Positions 11,901 to 26,900 of a stretch of 64,000 nucleotides of DNA are shown here, in pieces (position 1 is the first letter of the stretch; the number at the start of each line of letters is the position of its first letter). Position numbers and translations under genes: made by a program. The notes beneath the pieces were generated by a model. That model ran no database searches. It had not been told where the DNA came from and worked only from the letters and a program-made list of their open reading frames with translations. Origin of the DNA: Heliopora coerulea (lineage: Eukaryota > Cnidaria > Anthozoa > Scleralcyonacea > Helioporidae); assembly GCA_030142905.1 (NCBI GenBank), contig JASJOG010000101.1:714501-778500 (forward strand), given 5' to 3'.

Positions 11901-14900
11901 TAAGCCCACCAATTATCGTTACTACCGCCGCAGCGAGAAGTCCAAGTTGAGCTCCGGTGGCCTAAGAGGATGAAAAAAAAAGAAGTGTATTCCACGTGTA
12001 GGGGTTACATATACCAAAAGTAAAATATGGTAAACCAGATTTCAAATATTGCAGAAGGAATTCGCTCATCAATAATCTCGCAGATCCATGCAGTTTCGAC
12101 TAGAGGAATGCTACACACGCCCTTTTGATTTCAATGCTAGACAACCTTTTTGACAGGGCCTCACGACAACTGATATTTGATTCATTGTAAATACAAATCG
12201 GATCTTCCTTTTTCTAAGGATAGAGACGTATGGAAAAACGAAGATCCGATCTGCCAACCCCTAGCTATTGGGAAAATGGCATAGAAGAAGAAGAAATACA
12301 ATGTGCGGTAGGAACGTCGAAGTAGACTGAATGTCGTTTGAGAGGTATTTTTGTCGAGGGAAAAAGAAAGCCTCTCTCTCCTTTAAGCTTTCAACTTGAC
12401 TTTTAAGAAATATTCTTTCTTGAATCTTACAGGGCCTGATCAGAACCCTTCATTGTTTTTCTGGAATTTGTCTCTAATATTCTGATAAGCGAAATCGGTT
12501 TTTAACACGCTCTAGAAAACCATAAAAAATTTGCGGATAGAAATGATTTTACCGCTCTCCTTGTAGAACTACACACGTCTCGCGAGGATCATACGAGATT
12601 ATTGACGGGTGTGTATTCCTACGAACCGGGCACTATTTTCCAGCCTCGTATCCCGGAAATGAAGGAAGTTGGAGGAGACATGGCGTGGTTGAGAAACCAT
12701 TTCTAGTACGGTAAAAAAATTAAGTTTGAAAATCAGAATATTTGAAAATGCTGTAACTGAATTCACGTTCGAATTACGTATTGAACAATATTCACTTTGA
12801 ATGATAGATGAACGTACGTCAAGCTATTACCTGAGAAAGACGACTTCTGAGACCCAAACAAGGATCGAACCCGCAACATTCTGATGACTGGTGAGACGCT
12901 CTAATCATTGAGCTACCAAGACTCAAATGCGGAGCTCAGGTGAAAGTTCGACATATATGTGTGCGACCTGAGCGGCAGCCAAGATATGTTTATAATGTTA
13001 TTAATGAGATATATATATGTTGGAAACGTGAGAGCTTAGAGATATCCTGAATGATAGATGAACGTTTGTCAAGCTCTTACCTCAGGAAAACGATTTGGTA
13101 ATATTCACTTTGTCTTTGGCGAATAGTTCTTAAATGTTAGTCTACATGTTAGGGCTGCTCGGAGACTGGAGCTAGATCCCCCAGGCCACCCAGTTTGTTA
13201 CACTAGTGTTACCTAATGATGGTTAGTTTGCTCACTTACACCTTGAATGGAAGACACCTCCAATTGTAATCTCGTACAAATTGCTCCCGTGCCGTGATTG
13301 GGATGGTCGAAGTAAGCAATGTCCTTGGACAAAAGAAAAACAAGAAAAACAACAAAACCCAATTAGAAAACAAGCAAAGTCTGGATCAGAAAAAAACTAT
13401 TCCTATCATAAAACTTCTCATCAGTCTTTTTCTAATTTAAATTTGAGAACAAGTTCGGTCTCAAATTTTTCCAGAGAATGCTACACACTTGTTGACTTCA
13501 TCGAACAATTTAGACCGCCAGTTCTAAGGCAGTTTTCTAGGTATTACGCGATACATATCTGGCAGTCACTATAATCATTGTGACAAAGTTACGAAGGATA
13601 AAAATGCTAGTCCCAAGAATTTAGCAAAAAACGTCGTCAAACTAAACCAAAGCATGTTGGAAGACACGAACATTTGGACCACTAGCAGGAATCAAACGCG
13701 TGGTCACAGCTGTCCGGTTCATTGTTGGGGTTTAAGAAGTAAAAATCGCTCAGAGTTCATTGCCTTGTGAATCACCAAGAAAGAAGGAAATAGTTGAAGA
13801 TTGATGCTGCCAGAAAAGAGCTAATTGAGATAGTTACGGCCGTCTCTGATGTTAGCCAAAGTAAAGTAATCTGGTATTAGGTAAAATAGTAGAACAATTG
13901 AAGACTGATCTTGCCGGCCAACCGCTAAGGTGTAGCAAGTGCATGTTGGTGATGGTAGATCTTCCAGGTTAGTGTAGTCTTGTGAGATACTGTTGTTGAC
14001 TGACGTTTCGACGGCCTCAGCGGAGGTCATCTTCAGAGTAAAAAAAACAGTCTATTTTGACTCTGAAGATGACGGCCTCTGAGGCCATTGAAAGGTCAGT
14101 CACCAACAGTCTTTCTCAAGACTACACTAACCTGGACAATCTACCATCACCAACATGTACCGATTTTCCGGGGTTCAAACCATTTACTTTTTTACTTTAT
14201 GATGTGTAACAAGGTTACGGCTTGTAGTGGCTAATGCATGTTTGGAATTGAAAAATATAGGTAATTTCCAGCTTACCTGTCTGAGAAAAGCTAAAAAGGT
14301 TTTCTTTCTTAACCTCAGAGTCAACGCTTCGCCAGCTTTAGCTAAATACCAATTCTACAAAAAAAAAAATTTAGTAAGAAACTGCGATTAGCGACGACGT
14401 TCCGATGCCCACTCAACATCATTCTCAAGTGAAATAAACCATAAAACTATTTCCAACCTTACATAAGTTATCGTGAATAAAATACATAAAAATAAAATTT
14501 ATGAGAATATTTTGAAAACCAACAACAATAAGACTGTAAACATTTGAACAATATTGAGATTAATAAAATATCCTGTTAGGTATTCAAAGATGGACTTCAA
14601 GTCTTTGATCAAGAGCACTTAGTTTTGCACTTGGCGAACGTTCGCGTCTGGGTGTCAGAAACATTTTCTGAGGATTTTTGCCAGACAAACGTAAGAAACA
14701 GATTCGGAGAAACTGACGTTGAGAAACTTTCACATACTATTAGTGAGAATCAGATGTCGAAGCTCGCACATGATTTCGAGGCTTAACCTTTGGTGGGGGA
14801 AAAAGTCACTGATCTACTGGGACTTACTACTTTTCTCTTTTAATACGTACTTGCAACCAAATGCCCAAACCACTTTCTACTCCAACAAATACGTAGAAAA

Positions 14901-17900
14901 GGCTCCATTTTATCGCGTCGTCTTTCATATCCTCATTCTCCTCTTGTACACTTGGGTCGTTACTAAATGCCTATAATTAAAATATATCGCCCACAGACAT
15001 GTCAGCTATTTCATCTCGCCCTGGCGGCATCAAATAAGTTAAGCGGCTGTCATGGTTGACCTTCTTTACATCAAGGTATTGTACATCTATTGTAAAGTAT
15101 TACTTGTCTAAAAATATCATGTCCTAGTGAGCCACCAGCGGTTAAGTGCAATTTAGTGAACACCTGCATTATGGGCCGTTTACAAGGGATTGCGATTGTC
15201 ATCCTGGCATATGTAATAAACTCATGACAGTTTATGCACCAATATATCCACTTTTGATTCGCTGCAGTTTGTCCTCAACGCTCTCGTCAGTTAAACACAT
15301 ACTGCAGGATGTTAATCGTACGGCACAAAATCCCATGTGTAAACAGCCCTTTAGTAAGGCAATCCCTGGCTCAACTAACCTAACCCTAAGCTTAACCTTA
15401 AACCTAGCCTTCATCCCAAACCTCACTCTATCCCTGACCATCACCCCAAATCTTACCCTAACCCTTGACCTAACCCCAACCCAATTCCTCACTTTAACCT
15501 CAACACTAATTCTAAAGGATCAATGGTTTGTCGCAATCCAGTGAACTGCCCAGAAGCCAACCATTCTGAAGAGGGCGCTCCATGACAAAATTCTAAGCGA
15601 GTAAATACCCCGTTAAGCCACCGTCGAGCCTCCCATGATGACAAAAGCTAAATAATTCTTTCATTTTTAGCAGTTTTATTAAATAAATAATATGATGTGC
15701 TTATTTCTTCTATATCTGTGCTAATTATATTATATTTACAACCATAGACAGACAAAAGAAAAAAAAGCCTTATTCGAAATATGTGATAGACTCCACAAGA
15801 GAGATAGATGCGAAACACACGTGATCACATATGGAATGGTCACGTAGAATTTTCGTAAGGGTCTGAAGTATACAACTAAAGCCACGTACAAGAACAAAGT
15901 TAATGATTTTGCTTACGTCATAAATACCTCCAAATGTGATGCCATATAAAAATGGATAAGCTCCATAAAGGGCAGCACCGAAACAACCAATAACCAAGAA
16001 TTTCCATTCTGGGGCACTCAGTCTTAGTATACCACTAAATGGTATTGGTTTTACCCCTTCTTCCTCCTCCTGCTCATGCTATACAGGGTTATAAAACCAA
16101 TAAAATCATACACGTTAATTTAATGCCTTCCTTGCCTTCCTTCCTGTTTCTCTCCTTGCCGTCCTTTCCTTTTCTTCCCTCCCTCCCTCCCTCCCTCCCT
16201 CCCTTCCTTCCTTCCTTACTTCCTTCTTTCCTTCCTTCCTTCCTTCTTTCCTTCCTTCCTTCTTTCCTTCCTTCCTTCCTTCTTTCCTTCCGTCTTTCCT
16301 CCCTCCCTCCTTGTCTTTCTTCCTACCTTCCTTCCTTCTTTCCTTCTTTCCTTCATTACTTCTTTCCTCCCCCTCCCTTTCTTCCTTCTTTCCTTCTTTC
16401 TTTCCTTCCTTCCTTCCTTCCTTCTTTCCTCCCTTTCTTACTTCCTTCCTTCCTTCCTTCTTTCCTCCCTCCCTCCCTTTCTTCCTTCCTTCTTTCCTTC
16501 TTTCCTTCTTTCCTTCTTTCCTTCTTTTCTTCCTTCCTTCCTTCCTTCTTTCCTTCTTTCCTTCCTTCTTTCCTTCCTTCTTTCCTTCTTTCCTTCCTTC
16601 TTTCCTTCCTTCCTTCTTTCCTTCCTTCCTTCCTTCCTTCCTCCCTTCCTTCCTTCTTTCTTTCCTTCCTTCCTTCCTTCCTTCCTTCCTTCCTTCCTCC
16701 CTCCCTCCCTCCCTCCCTTCCTTCCTTCTTTCTTTCGTTCTTTCCTTCCTTCCTCTCTCTCTCCCTCCCTCCCTTCCTTCCTTCCTTCTTTCGTTCTTTC
16801 CTTCCTTCCTTCCTCTCTCTCTCCCTCCCTCCCTCCCTCCCTCCCTTCCTTCCTTCCTTCCTTCATTCCTTCCTTCCTTCCTTCCTTCTTTCCTTCTTTC
16901 CTTCCCTCCTCCTTCCTTCCTTCTTTCGTTCTTTCTTTCCTTCCTTCCTTCGAGTCTCCTTTGCTGCCACTCTCTTTCCCCCTTCGTTACTACTCTCCAC
17001 CCTTTCCTTCCTTTTCCTTTTTTATCGTTTCTTTTTCCTTCCTTACCTTTCTTCCCATTCATTCCCTTCCTACCCTCCCTTTCCTTCCTTTCTTTTCCTT
17101 CTTAAATCCATACTTTTCCATCTTTTCGGCCCTTTCTTTCTTGTCCTTCTTCTTCTTCCCTGTCTTCCTTTCTCCTTCCTCTTTCCCCTCTCTTTTCCTC
17201 TATCCTTTTTCTTCCTTTCTTTGTTTCCTCCTTCCTCCTTTCTTTTTCTCTTCCTTTCCTTCTTTCTTACTTTTTCCTTACTTTCTTTCTTTTTTTCTTT
17301 CTTTCTTCTCAAACAATTAAAGAAGTTGCTCTACTAAGAAATGTACTTTTCCGCATACCTGTTCCACATGAGTCAGATGATCACTGGTTGTAGTACTTGA
17401 GGGTAGTTTAAATGCTCCTTCTAGGACGTTATTAAAGGGGAAGAGTGGAAAAAAACCCTTTTAATTCACAGCCGTGTCGGTTTTCTGTGATGTGCAGCTC
17501 TTATTACTTGATCTAATGGCATATTAGTACGGTAAAAAAACATTTTAGAAATATCCCCGAGGAGGGCATTTGAAATGGGCCTAAGTTTGATTGTATGGCC
17601 CATACAAATGTCTCGTTGATGAAAGGAGAATGAATTATAATAGCGAACAAGGGTTGATTTTTTCAGTCGCATTATTCAGCTACACATGAACAGCAAATCT
17701 TACCTTCGTCAATCTCAAGCGAGTTTTCATTTTCGTCGTCATCATCTTCAGGTTCATCAGGACTTCTTTCCTATATGAGATATTCTAATTTCATCAAGTG
17801 ATAAATAATAAAAAAGCAAAAATTAGCACTTGCTTTTCCCTCGCAATGTTTCCAACTTCCGAATATTTTCTTAGTACTTTTCGCACTGTAGAATAAGCGT

Positions 17901-20900
17901 ACAGCTTTCTGGTAACTTCAGAACAAGAATATTTATTGAAATTGATCGTCTAAGTGTGTGTAGTCTTGAGGAAGACTGCTGCTGGTGTTAACTGACGTTT
18001 TGACGGCCTTTTATGGACATTATAGCTTCTTGAAGGAATAAGTTCTCCAACTTAGTTTAATTCTTGGATGACAGATGAACGTTCGTCAAGCTCTATCCTC
18101 AGAAAAAGGGATACAGGATAGAGATTGACGAACGTTCACCTATCATTCGAGATATCTCTAAGCTCCCACATTTCAGTTTAATTAGGGATGTAGTTAATGG
18201 ATAGCACTGAAAAAAATGACTGCATTCAACCACGACGCTTTGAAAACTTGAAATTAACTTTAATCACAGCAGAAGAATGTTTGACGTGCAACTACGCATT
18301 AGACTGGTAAGAGTTTTGTTTTTAAACCAAATTTAATCTTTTTTGAACTCTATCTCAAGTATTTCAATAAGATAAAGTTTACTGGACGCAAAGGATTATT
18401 TTTACATGTTCAACGATCAATTGAAGCCACGAATTTCGTCAGATGCTTGTTGTTTGTTGCCGGGCAAAGCCTAGCCTGCGCCGCAGATCGTCGAAACCCA
18501 GGTCTGGGGTGTAGGTTTGACAAAGCCCTGACGCAGTTTCATTTATCGCAGGGTCCAAATCTTAGTACCCATGCGAACGACATATGATTCTTGATTTCCG
18601 TTCAGAAGCTTTATGAAGATCTTTGGCGGTGTTGTTGTCCAATCAGAAGTCGTTTGAAGATCTGACTGGACATCAACATTCTTTCCCTTTTAAAGACTTC
18701 CGACATATGACTTGACATGGCCCTCTATATTGATGAAACTAAGGCATTTTGATTCTCGTTTTCTTCTCAGAAACGTCAAAATTTTTGTCTGAATCAGTCT
18801 CAAACTTGTCTGACTGTGCACGCTATTAAATGTAGAAAAGACTTTAATCCTGAATCATTTAAAAGACAAGGCCATGTAACTTTAACAGACAATTCACTAT
18901 GGCCCTGCAAGGCATCCAAATCCGTATACTTGAATGATTGGATTGTCTCACCGACGATCCAAAGACTAATGATTGGATTCCCATCAGTCGCACATAAAAA
19001 GAGTTTAAAGTTTGAGAAGCATGAGCACTTATGACTTGCAAACATCAACCCACTACATGCATTATTTACATTAAAGAAACCCAGTTTATCCACACCTGTA
19101 ACTTGACCAGAGTGCTGTAGAGACCGTCCAATGTCATCAGTTCCGCATGAGTCCCGATTTCCTTCACATGTCCTTCAGCGACTGTAGCAATGATATCGGC
19201 ATTTTTTATGGTCGATAGACGATGAGCAATAATGATAGTCGTACGACCCTCTCCTGCCTAGATAAGAGAGAGCAAGTGGCAGATCACTTGCACAAACCAA
19301 CACAACGTAGGATAATCTATGATTGGTATTTTACTTACCCTGTCGAGAGCTTCTTGAACCACTGCTTCACTTTCTGTGTCCAACGCAGACGTGGCTTCGT
19401 CAAGCAACAATATCTTTGGATTTCTCACCAACGCTCTTGCAATAGCAATTCTTTGCTTTTGTCCTCCACTCATTTGAGCCCCTCGTTCACCGCACGGAGT
19501 ATCGTAACCCTACACACCAGAGATAAAGCAGGCTTAACTCATTATAAGTAAGACCTCGACTTAACGGAGGTCGGCGCTTAAAGTTTCCTGCAGCCAAGGG
19601 AAGGATTTGTGAATTTCAGAAACCTTTCGTAGTAAATGGAAAGTTTAATTGGTAATCTCCCTCAAGTTCTATCACTTTGTAACACTATAATTGCCGAGGA
19701 AGATCTTGAGAAATTGTCCAGAGGCGATGAAATCGTTCTGTTGTACATATTGGTCAACTTATTAATGGACAACTTTTTCCGCGATTTTGCTTATGATTTG
19801 GAAATTTAGCGCCTAAAATTTCACCCAAAACAGAACTGAAACAGAAGCAAAACAGAAGCGATAAATTTGAGAAAAAATTTGGAATGAATAGGGAAGGAAG
19901 GTTAGAATTCTCTTTCACGAAGTTTGAATGAATTTAGAAAGGTTTAGTCTGTTAGCTATACGCTGAATTAGCGAATCGATCTGGTAAGTTTTTAGCCCAC
20001 AATGGGCCTCAGTCATACCTTTTAGAAAACCAGGCTTTGGCAGAAATAATTGCCACGCAAAGATTAGCTGCAAAAAGGGTGGAAGCAATTGGACCGTGGC
20101 ATCTTTTACCTAGAAGACAACATACCTTTGGAAAATTGGTGATAAAGTTGTGAGCATTCGCCATTTTAGCAGCTTCTTCTATTTCCCTTTGTGTAACTCC
20201 TTCATGTCCAAGAGCAATATTCTCAGCAATTGTGGTGGCAAATAGAACAGGTTCTTGGTTTACTACTCCAATGAAACGACGAAGATGTTTGAGGTTGAGA
20301 GACTTGATATCTTGACCGTCAAGCAACACCTCAAAAAATTGCACAAATAGATTGAAGAAAACCACTTTTATTATAACTCACTCCAGTCAAGTGTTTATCC
20401 ATGATATATTTGATATTTTCTGGGAGAACTATACTTACAGACCCCATTACTGGATCGTAGAATCTCTGAATTAGTTTCACAACTGTACTTTTTCCACAAC
20501 CACTTTCGCCGACAAGAGCGACCCGTTTGCCGCTTGGAACTTTAAGATTGAAATCTTTTAAGATCTGTTGGGAATTAATGGCAGGGTGAGACATTTTAGG
20601 GAGAGTGGAACAGGGAGACAAAGAAAGTGAAATAGTAAAAAAAAGTAAAATAAAAGAGGTGGAGTAAGAGACGATAGAGAAAGATAGAGCGAAAGGAGGA
20701 AAAGGAGAAGGGAGAGGGAGAAAGAGGAAGGGAAAATGAAAGGGTGAAGAGAAAAGAGACCGAAAACAGGAGAAAGTAAACATTAAATTTGTTCTCCGGT
20801 GGTAACACAAGTGGTTGCGAGAGATTATCTTAGTGACAGATGATGATGGAAACATGACTTTTACAAAAGAATAGAATAAAAGGAAAAGAAAGAAAGAAGA

Positions 20901-23900
20901 TTAAGATGATTGAGAGAAAAGGAAAAATGAGGAAGAAGAGAAGGAAAAAAGAAGAGAAAAGGTAGAACGTGCAAATTATAAATAAAGAAAGAAGTTGTAC
21001 GTTTAACCAACACTTACTCGAACGGTTTTCCTCGTGGGATAGACAAAATCAATATGAGAGAAATCCACATCCCCTTTTATGATTGCTGGTTTCAGCCCTT
21101 CGTTTGACGAAGCGTCGATTTTAGATTCCTTAAACAATAAGGAAACGGGACATAAAATTAGTAATTAAGAAATGACAAAAAAGCAAGGTAAAAGTAGTGC
21201 ATTAAATGTTATTGGTACAAGGCTATAATTATTTGGCAACTCTCCTCGTTAGGAGAGTTGCCAATCTCCCCTCAAAAAGTCACCCGAAAGAGTCATCTTA
21301 ACTCTTAGACAACAGATGGGGTCTTATACCACCCCACGTTTGTTCTTTCGATTTTCTTCCATACCAAATCAACAGATCAAGCAAGCAAGCTCAATTTCAA
21401 ATTTGTTGGTTTAAACATTGTTTGAAAGACGACCAAAAAAAACTAGCAAAAGGAGCCACCATCTCTGCTCCTCGCCTCTACCCCTCCCAAGGGGACAGCG
21501 AGTTCACTGGAGCAGAGTTCCACGCACACAGGTCCACCCGTACGTGGGCTTCAGGATTTGGGGTGCGTTACCTTTTGCTATATACTCGCTGGATAGTCTC
21601 GCCTGCCTTTCGTGTGGGACATTTTTCTCCTGATTCTATGCCGATATCACGCATAATCGCATAGAGTGGATTGAGCTAAAAGATCTGAAAAATATTCAGT
21701 CGTTTGAGGGGTAATTCTGCGTGCGTGAATTAAAGACATATTCGACTCACCCGATCTATGATCTGGAATATGACGCAGGCTGCACCAGTTGCAACTGTAA
21801 GAGCTTCAGCGCTAGGTGCCGCTTGTCCCAATATCAACGAGCCCACGGTTACAGCGAAAAAAACCTGAGGTCAAAACAAAAAGAATAAAAATATCCCATC
21901 GAAACAATGTAGAAAAGGAACAATATATGTATAATCGTTGTCATCCAATTTTGTCACCAGGGCATTTTGCCTCTGCGGTGGAAGGTGGACAAAATGACCC
22001 TGACAGAAGCCTGTACCTTACACCCAGGATTTCCGGTTGTTCTAATATATATCGTCTCAATTCGTTTGTGGTCGCTTTGTCGTTTCTCTCCCATGTACAA
22101 CATTTGTTATAAAAGCTTCTAGCTACAAATTTCACCAGACACCAATCATTATCTGCTATGAGTATTATCAACAAGTTTCACATGAGGTTCTTGACTTTGA
22201 TGAAACCCACTATTCGGAATTAACTGTAAACATTAAAATACCCAGATTAAGATGAATAAATTATTGTCAGAGTGTATTAATTGATCAAACTGACCAATCA
22301 GATCATGAAATCAACCAGTCAATCCCAGGGCTATTTTGGCTGCCGCTATTGCATCTAGCTGATCTTACTCTAGATTTGCTCCAAGCAGTCAGTTCAAGCA
22401 AATTAAGTGTTGCCCAGAATTATCTCCTCTTGTTCCGACCGATCGTGAATCAGTGTGAGCTCTGTAACCCATGGAACTATTAAAAAGTAGCTCTTAAAGT
22501 GGAAACGTCTCCAGTATACTTCACAGCGTAAGAATTTCAAAGGTTGATAACTGCAGTGACTAATCGAAAAGAATTTTAACGTTTCGAGCAAAGGCCCTTC
22601 GTCAGAGAGTGAGACGTGTTCGAACGAAGGATCTGTGCTCCAAACGTTAGAATTCTTTGCTATCACTCACGGCAGTTACCAACCTTTGAACTTTTTACCT
22701 TTTTCAACACTGTCTACTTAGTACCCTATTCTTACTTCGCAGTGGTTTACCGGCGACTAGTTTACTTTCTCTGGTGTTAAATGTTCAAGCACTCGCTTAA
22801 CTTTTGTGGTCGAAATATCTTCTTAAACCTTTTATGATATTTTGCTCAAAGTAAACGCACCGACATTCCATCTCCTGCACTGGCGTCTCTATCTCTTGTC
22901 AACTTAATTATATACCTAGAATAGCAGAAAGAATAAACGCTTCTGTTTTAGAAACACCCGTAAAACAATGATTATCTTGTATGATTTATTGGTCGGATTG
23001 TACGATTACAGCTCAAAGCATTGAGTGAAGTGAAGTTAGACAAAGTCAAACGACGTGAAGTTAAGTTAAGTGTAGCAAAGTGAAGTGCAGAGAATAGAAG
23101 TAAAGTGAAGTATAGTGAAATGAAATGAAGGGAAGAATAGAGACTTGAAGTGAATCGAAGTAATCCAAACAGACATGAAGTAAAATTAAGTGAAGTGAAG
23201 TGAAGTGAAATGAGGTGATGCAAAGAGACGTGAAGTGAAGTGAAGGAAAATAAAGTAAAGTGAGGTGTAGTGAAGTGAAATGAAGTGAAGTGAAGTAAAG
23301 TAAAGTAAAGTGAAGTGAAGTGAAGTGAAGTGTAATGAAGTGAAATGAAGTGAAGTAAAGTGAAGTGAAGTGTAGTGTAGTGTAGTAAAGTGAAGTGAAA
23401 TGAAGTGAAGTGAAGTATAGTCTATTGTAGTGTAGTGAAGTGATGCAAAGAGAAGTGAAGTGAAGTGAAGTTAACTGAACTAAAATAGAATATAGAATTC
23501 TCTGGCAAATTTGTCGATTGGCTCAATACTTTCTGACGCAGTGGCATTTTGCCACGGTAACGAGTGAAGAGAAACGGGAAGAAAGTAAATCTTAAAAATC
23601 ACTTACCAGAGTGACAAGGCATAGTTGCAATAAATAACTAACTGGAACAGCCCCATTCCAAGCCCAATGCTAAAACCTTTCTTGATGCCGTATTTTTTTG
23701 CATCATCAAGTTGTTCGTCGTACCTGTGATTTCGCAGAATGAGAAATTTTAAAATTGCCAGAATTTATGCAGTGTTGTTTGCAACACTGGGTAGGAGAGC
23801 AACAGTGGACAGGAAGCAACCCCCCTACCAATTTTGGTCTGTACATTTTGTAAACAAAAGACCGTTGTTCAGTGATTGTTTTCATTTTCATCGAAGACTA

Positions 23901-26900
23901 ACTCTCAAACGTAAAATAGAGTCGTACATTTGAACGGTCGTGTATAACCAACACAATGAGATACGTGTCTCGTCCACTTTCAGATCGGTGCTACTGCACC
24001 ACTGAATTTATTACTGGTAAAAGCGATATTACACGCAAGAGGGGAGTTATGGGGGGACCAAGGGCGTCTGTACTCCCCTAATAATTTCGAGACGTAAGAT
24101 GGCAAGGTGTAAAGACTAAGCAATGATAAAAAAGAAGAGTGCTGAGTTGGCAGTGATGAACGACGTGTTTGAAAAGACAAAAGGGTGAGAAAACTGCCGA
24201 ATCTATAGAAAGGAAATAATGACGTTTCGAGCAAAGGACCTTCGTCGGAGTAAAACTTCGACGTTTCATTCTACAATCTTCCACAATGAAAGTAACGTCC
24301 CATGGGACTTGTTGTCAACTTACTGTGAGCCAATATGATAGTTAAATTCTCTTACTAGTCTCCGGGACAACAGATCTAGATTCTGCGTTTAGTACAGATT
24401 GAACTTAAATCTGTCACTCACATGCAAAACATTTAAAGAAGTAATGACTTGAAGCAGTCATAAGACAAAAGGCAAAAAGACTTGTAATTGAAATCATCAA
24501 GTCTTACAATTGAGCTTGCTTCTCTTCTCCTCCAAATGCTGCCACAGTTCGGATGGAAGAAATACTTTGCTCGGCTACATGGCCAGCCTTGGAGTAAGCT
24601 TCGAGCACTTTGGCTGTATAATTCCCCGTTACCTGGCAGAATTATTGTAGTTAGTGAAAAAATCCTAGCAATATCTCTCCGTTTATCATTTTAAATTTTA
24701 TTTAATCAGCTTTACGAGGTACATTGTTACACAAAAACGTGATAGCATACAATGACGGCAGGTTTAAAACAGAATTCTAGATTTTTTAACTTTTCCGAGG
24801 CGAGACCTCTCCCTACTTTTATACCACCAATACTATTCCTTCATTCTTTTCTAACACTTCTTCCCTCCTATCTGTTTCCCCCTCCCTTCCAGCCTTGGAT
24901 CTTCAATCCCTTCTGGAACCACAGTTACTGATATTTCTTTCCTTCCTTCCTTCCTACCTTCCTTCTTGCCTTCCTTCCTTCCTTCCTTCTTGACTTCCTA
25001 CCTTCCTGCCTTCCTTCCTTCCTTCCTTCTTGACTTCCTACCTTCCTGCCTTCCTTCCTTCCTTCCTTCTTGACTTCCTACCTTCCTGCCTGCCTGCCTT
25101 CCTTCCTTCCTCCATTCCTTCCTGCCTTCCTTCTTGCCTTCTTTCTTTCTTCTTTCCTTTCTTCCTTCCTTCATTTCTTCCTTCCTTTCTTCCTTCCTTC
25201 CTTCATTTCTTCCTTCCTTTCTTCTTTCTTTCTTCCTTCCTTCATTTCTTCCTTCCCTCTTTCCTTCCTTGTTTGATTTTCTTCTTGCTTATTTACTTCA
25301 TTTAACTCTTTCCTGTCCAAGAGGTCTCCCCGTTGACGAGTAAAATGGTCTGGCGTTAACCAGAGTAAAACACTAAAGTCAGCTATGGACCGGAAAGGGT
25401 TGGTTGCTTTTTCACTTCTTTCAGTTCATCTCTTGTCTTTTATCTATCTCGTTTCCACCGTCCTAGTTCTCACTCCTTTCCATCTTCCATTCCCCCACCT
25501 GACGTACACCCACCCACTATGACCTACCTTGGCCATTACTGCTCCCACAATCACTATCAACGGAAACATAGCAATCATCACCAACGTCAACTGCCACACA
25601 TAAATGAATCCAATCACATAACCTGCCACAAAAGATACGAAACTCGAAATAATACGACCAAATTTTGAACCAATTCCATCGCTAATCTTGTTTAGATCCC
25701 TAGAAAAGAAATAGATATGATAGATATCCAAAGAAATGTTGTTAGGTGATTGTAATTCATGTTCACAGTGTTGTACCAAGCGTTTACGACGGCTGGGGCC
25801 GAGTTAACGCCTGGCGATCATCTTTTTTGCGACTCCATGCGTTTTGATTTGCTTTGATACAGCTGAGGTGAAGAAAACACCGATGTCCATCACTAGAGGA
25901 GATAAGAGCTTTCCAATTTTGCTTGTGATTCAAGATGTTGTCCATGTCTAATTTTTCCAACAAAGTCACTACCATAGCTAGCATGTCTTGTTTTGTTTTA
26001 GTGCTTCTACGAATAAACTGAGAATAAAAAACATACTCTGTAAGACGTGTGTTCAATTCCCCACTTGAATGAGCATCAAACCAGCCGATCTCCTGATAGA
26101 TGATATTCCTAAACATGGCCAGTCTCATCTTGTGGACTTGTCTTTCAGCAGACAAAGCAAAAAGTCCCAACCCCATCCATGCAAACAGAAAGTTAGCGAC
26201 AGCGAATCCAATATACCATCCTGCCATCTTCGTCATGGAATCTTCCAAATCTGGCGGATGTGTGCAATTACTGTTCTTTTTGCATAGTGTGTAGTCAACA
26301 AAATCATCGGTCAATTCACCAAATAATACGAACTGGCCCGGAGTTATAGCGCCATACAGTATGCAACCAATTACAGCTAATATGATGAGAACGGCATCAG
26401 TTCCATCGGCAAAACGAAACTAAGAATTGTAGAAAATTGTGGTAAGAAAACGTCAGAAAAAGACTTACAAATTCTTCAATTCCAATGCAAATAATAAATA
26501 GCGGGATAAGTGTAAAAGTAAAAAGTAAATTTATTTGACACTGACTATATTACATCAAAAGAGGTTTCCACTGGAAAACTCCAGTCTTCATACGTGAAAT
26601 AGAAGCGAAGGCCTGTTCAATGGGCATAAATATAACCAAATGTGGTGTCTTTGCCGGAAAGTGCTTGACTGATGTTTTCGTACAGAGCAAGAGACGAAGG
26701 ACAACGGGGCTATACCAGCCTGAGATGTAGTGTATGCCCCCTAATGGGCCCCTCATTTTAAATTTTAAAATTTAGAAAATACATGACAGTGAAAACGCAC
26801 ATGTTTGTTGTATGGTCCAGAGAATAATTGACACCTAACTAAATCTGCGACGCAATGGCGGGCATTTGATTAGATTTTAGACCAATTTCAATCATATATC

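Larger units (their letters stand above)
8631..16078 (-). other. Copy B, TMD2 (exons 16-23, residues about 666-1016)
   Basis: Exon 16 contains [20 protein letters not shown], typical of TM7 in ABCB1 proteins. Later family signatures are [10 protein letters not shown] (exon 20), [11 protein letters not shown] (exon 21) and [19 protein letters not shown] (exon 23). Exon 20 (11961-11752) encodes seven consecutive glycines followed by [11 protein letters not shown]. Human ABCB1 has a Lys/Glu-rich helix at this place, in a cytosolic extension. Confidence 0.88.

Noticed and set aside
12844..12927. Candidate tRNA gene on the minus strand
   Set aside because: Good box B but irregular anticodon arm and a SINE body attached that recurs elsewhere in the window.
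15146..15544. 132-codon ORF with repeated LTLTP-like units
   Set aside because: Translation of the degenerate TAACCC-type satellite in copy B intron 16.
16039..17337. 432-codon ORF and overlapping minus-strand ORFs rich in Ser/Phe/Pro or Lys/Arg/Glu
   Set aside because: They are translations of the CCTT/CCCT homopyrimidine tract inside an intron; low complexity, open in several frames.
18800..19093. 97-codon minus-strand ORF beside copy B exon 13
   Set aside because: It begins in the intron just past the exon 13 donor; exon joining by phase excludes it, and there is no family resemblance.
25030..25343. Ser/Leu/Pro-rich ORFs
   Set aside because: Frames through the CTTC repeat in copy B intron 4.
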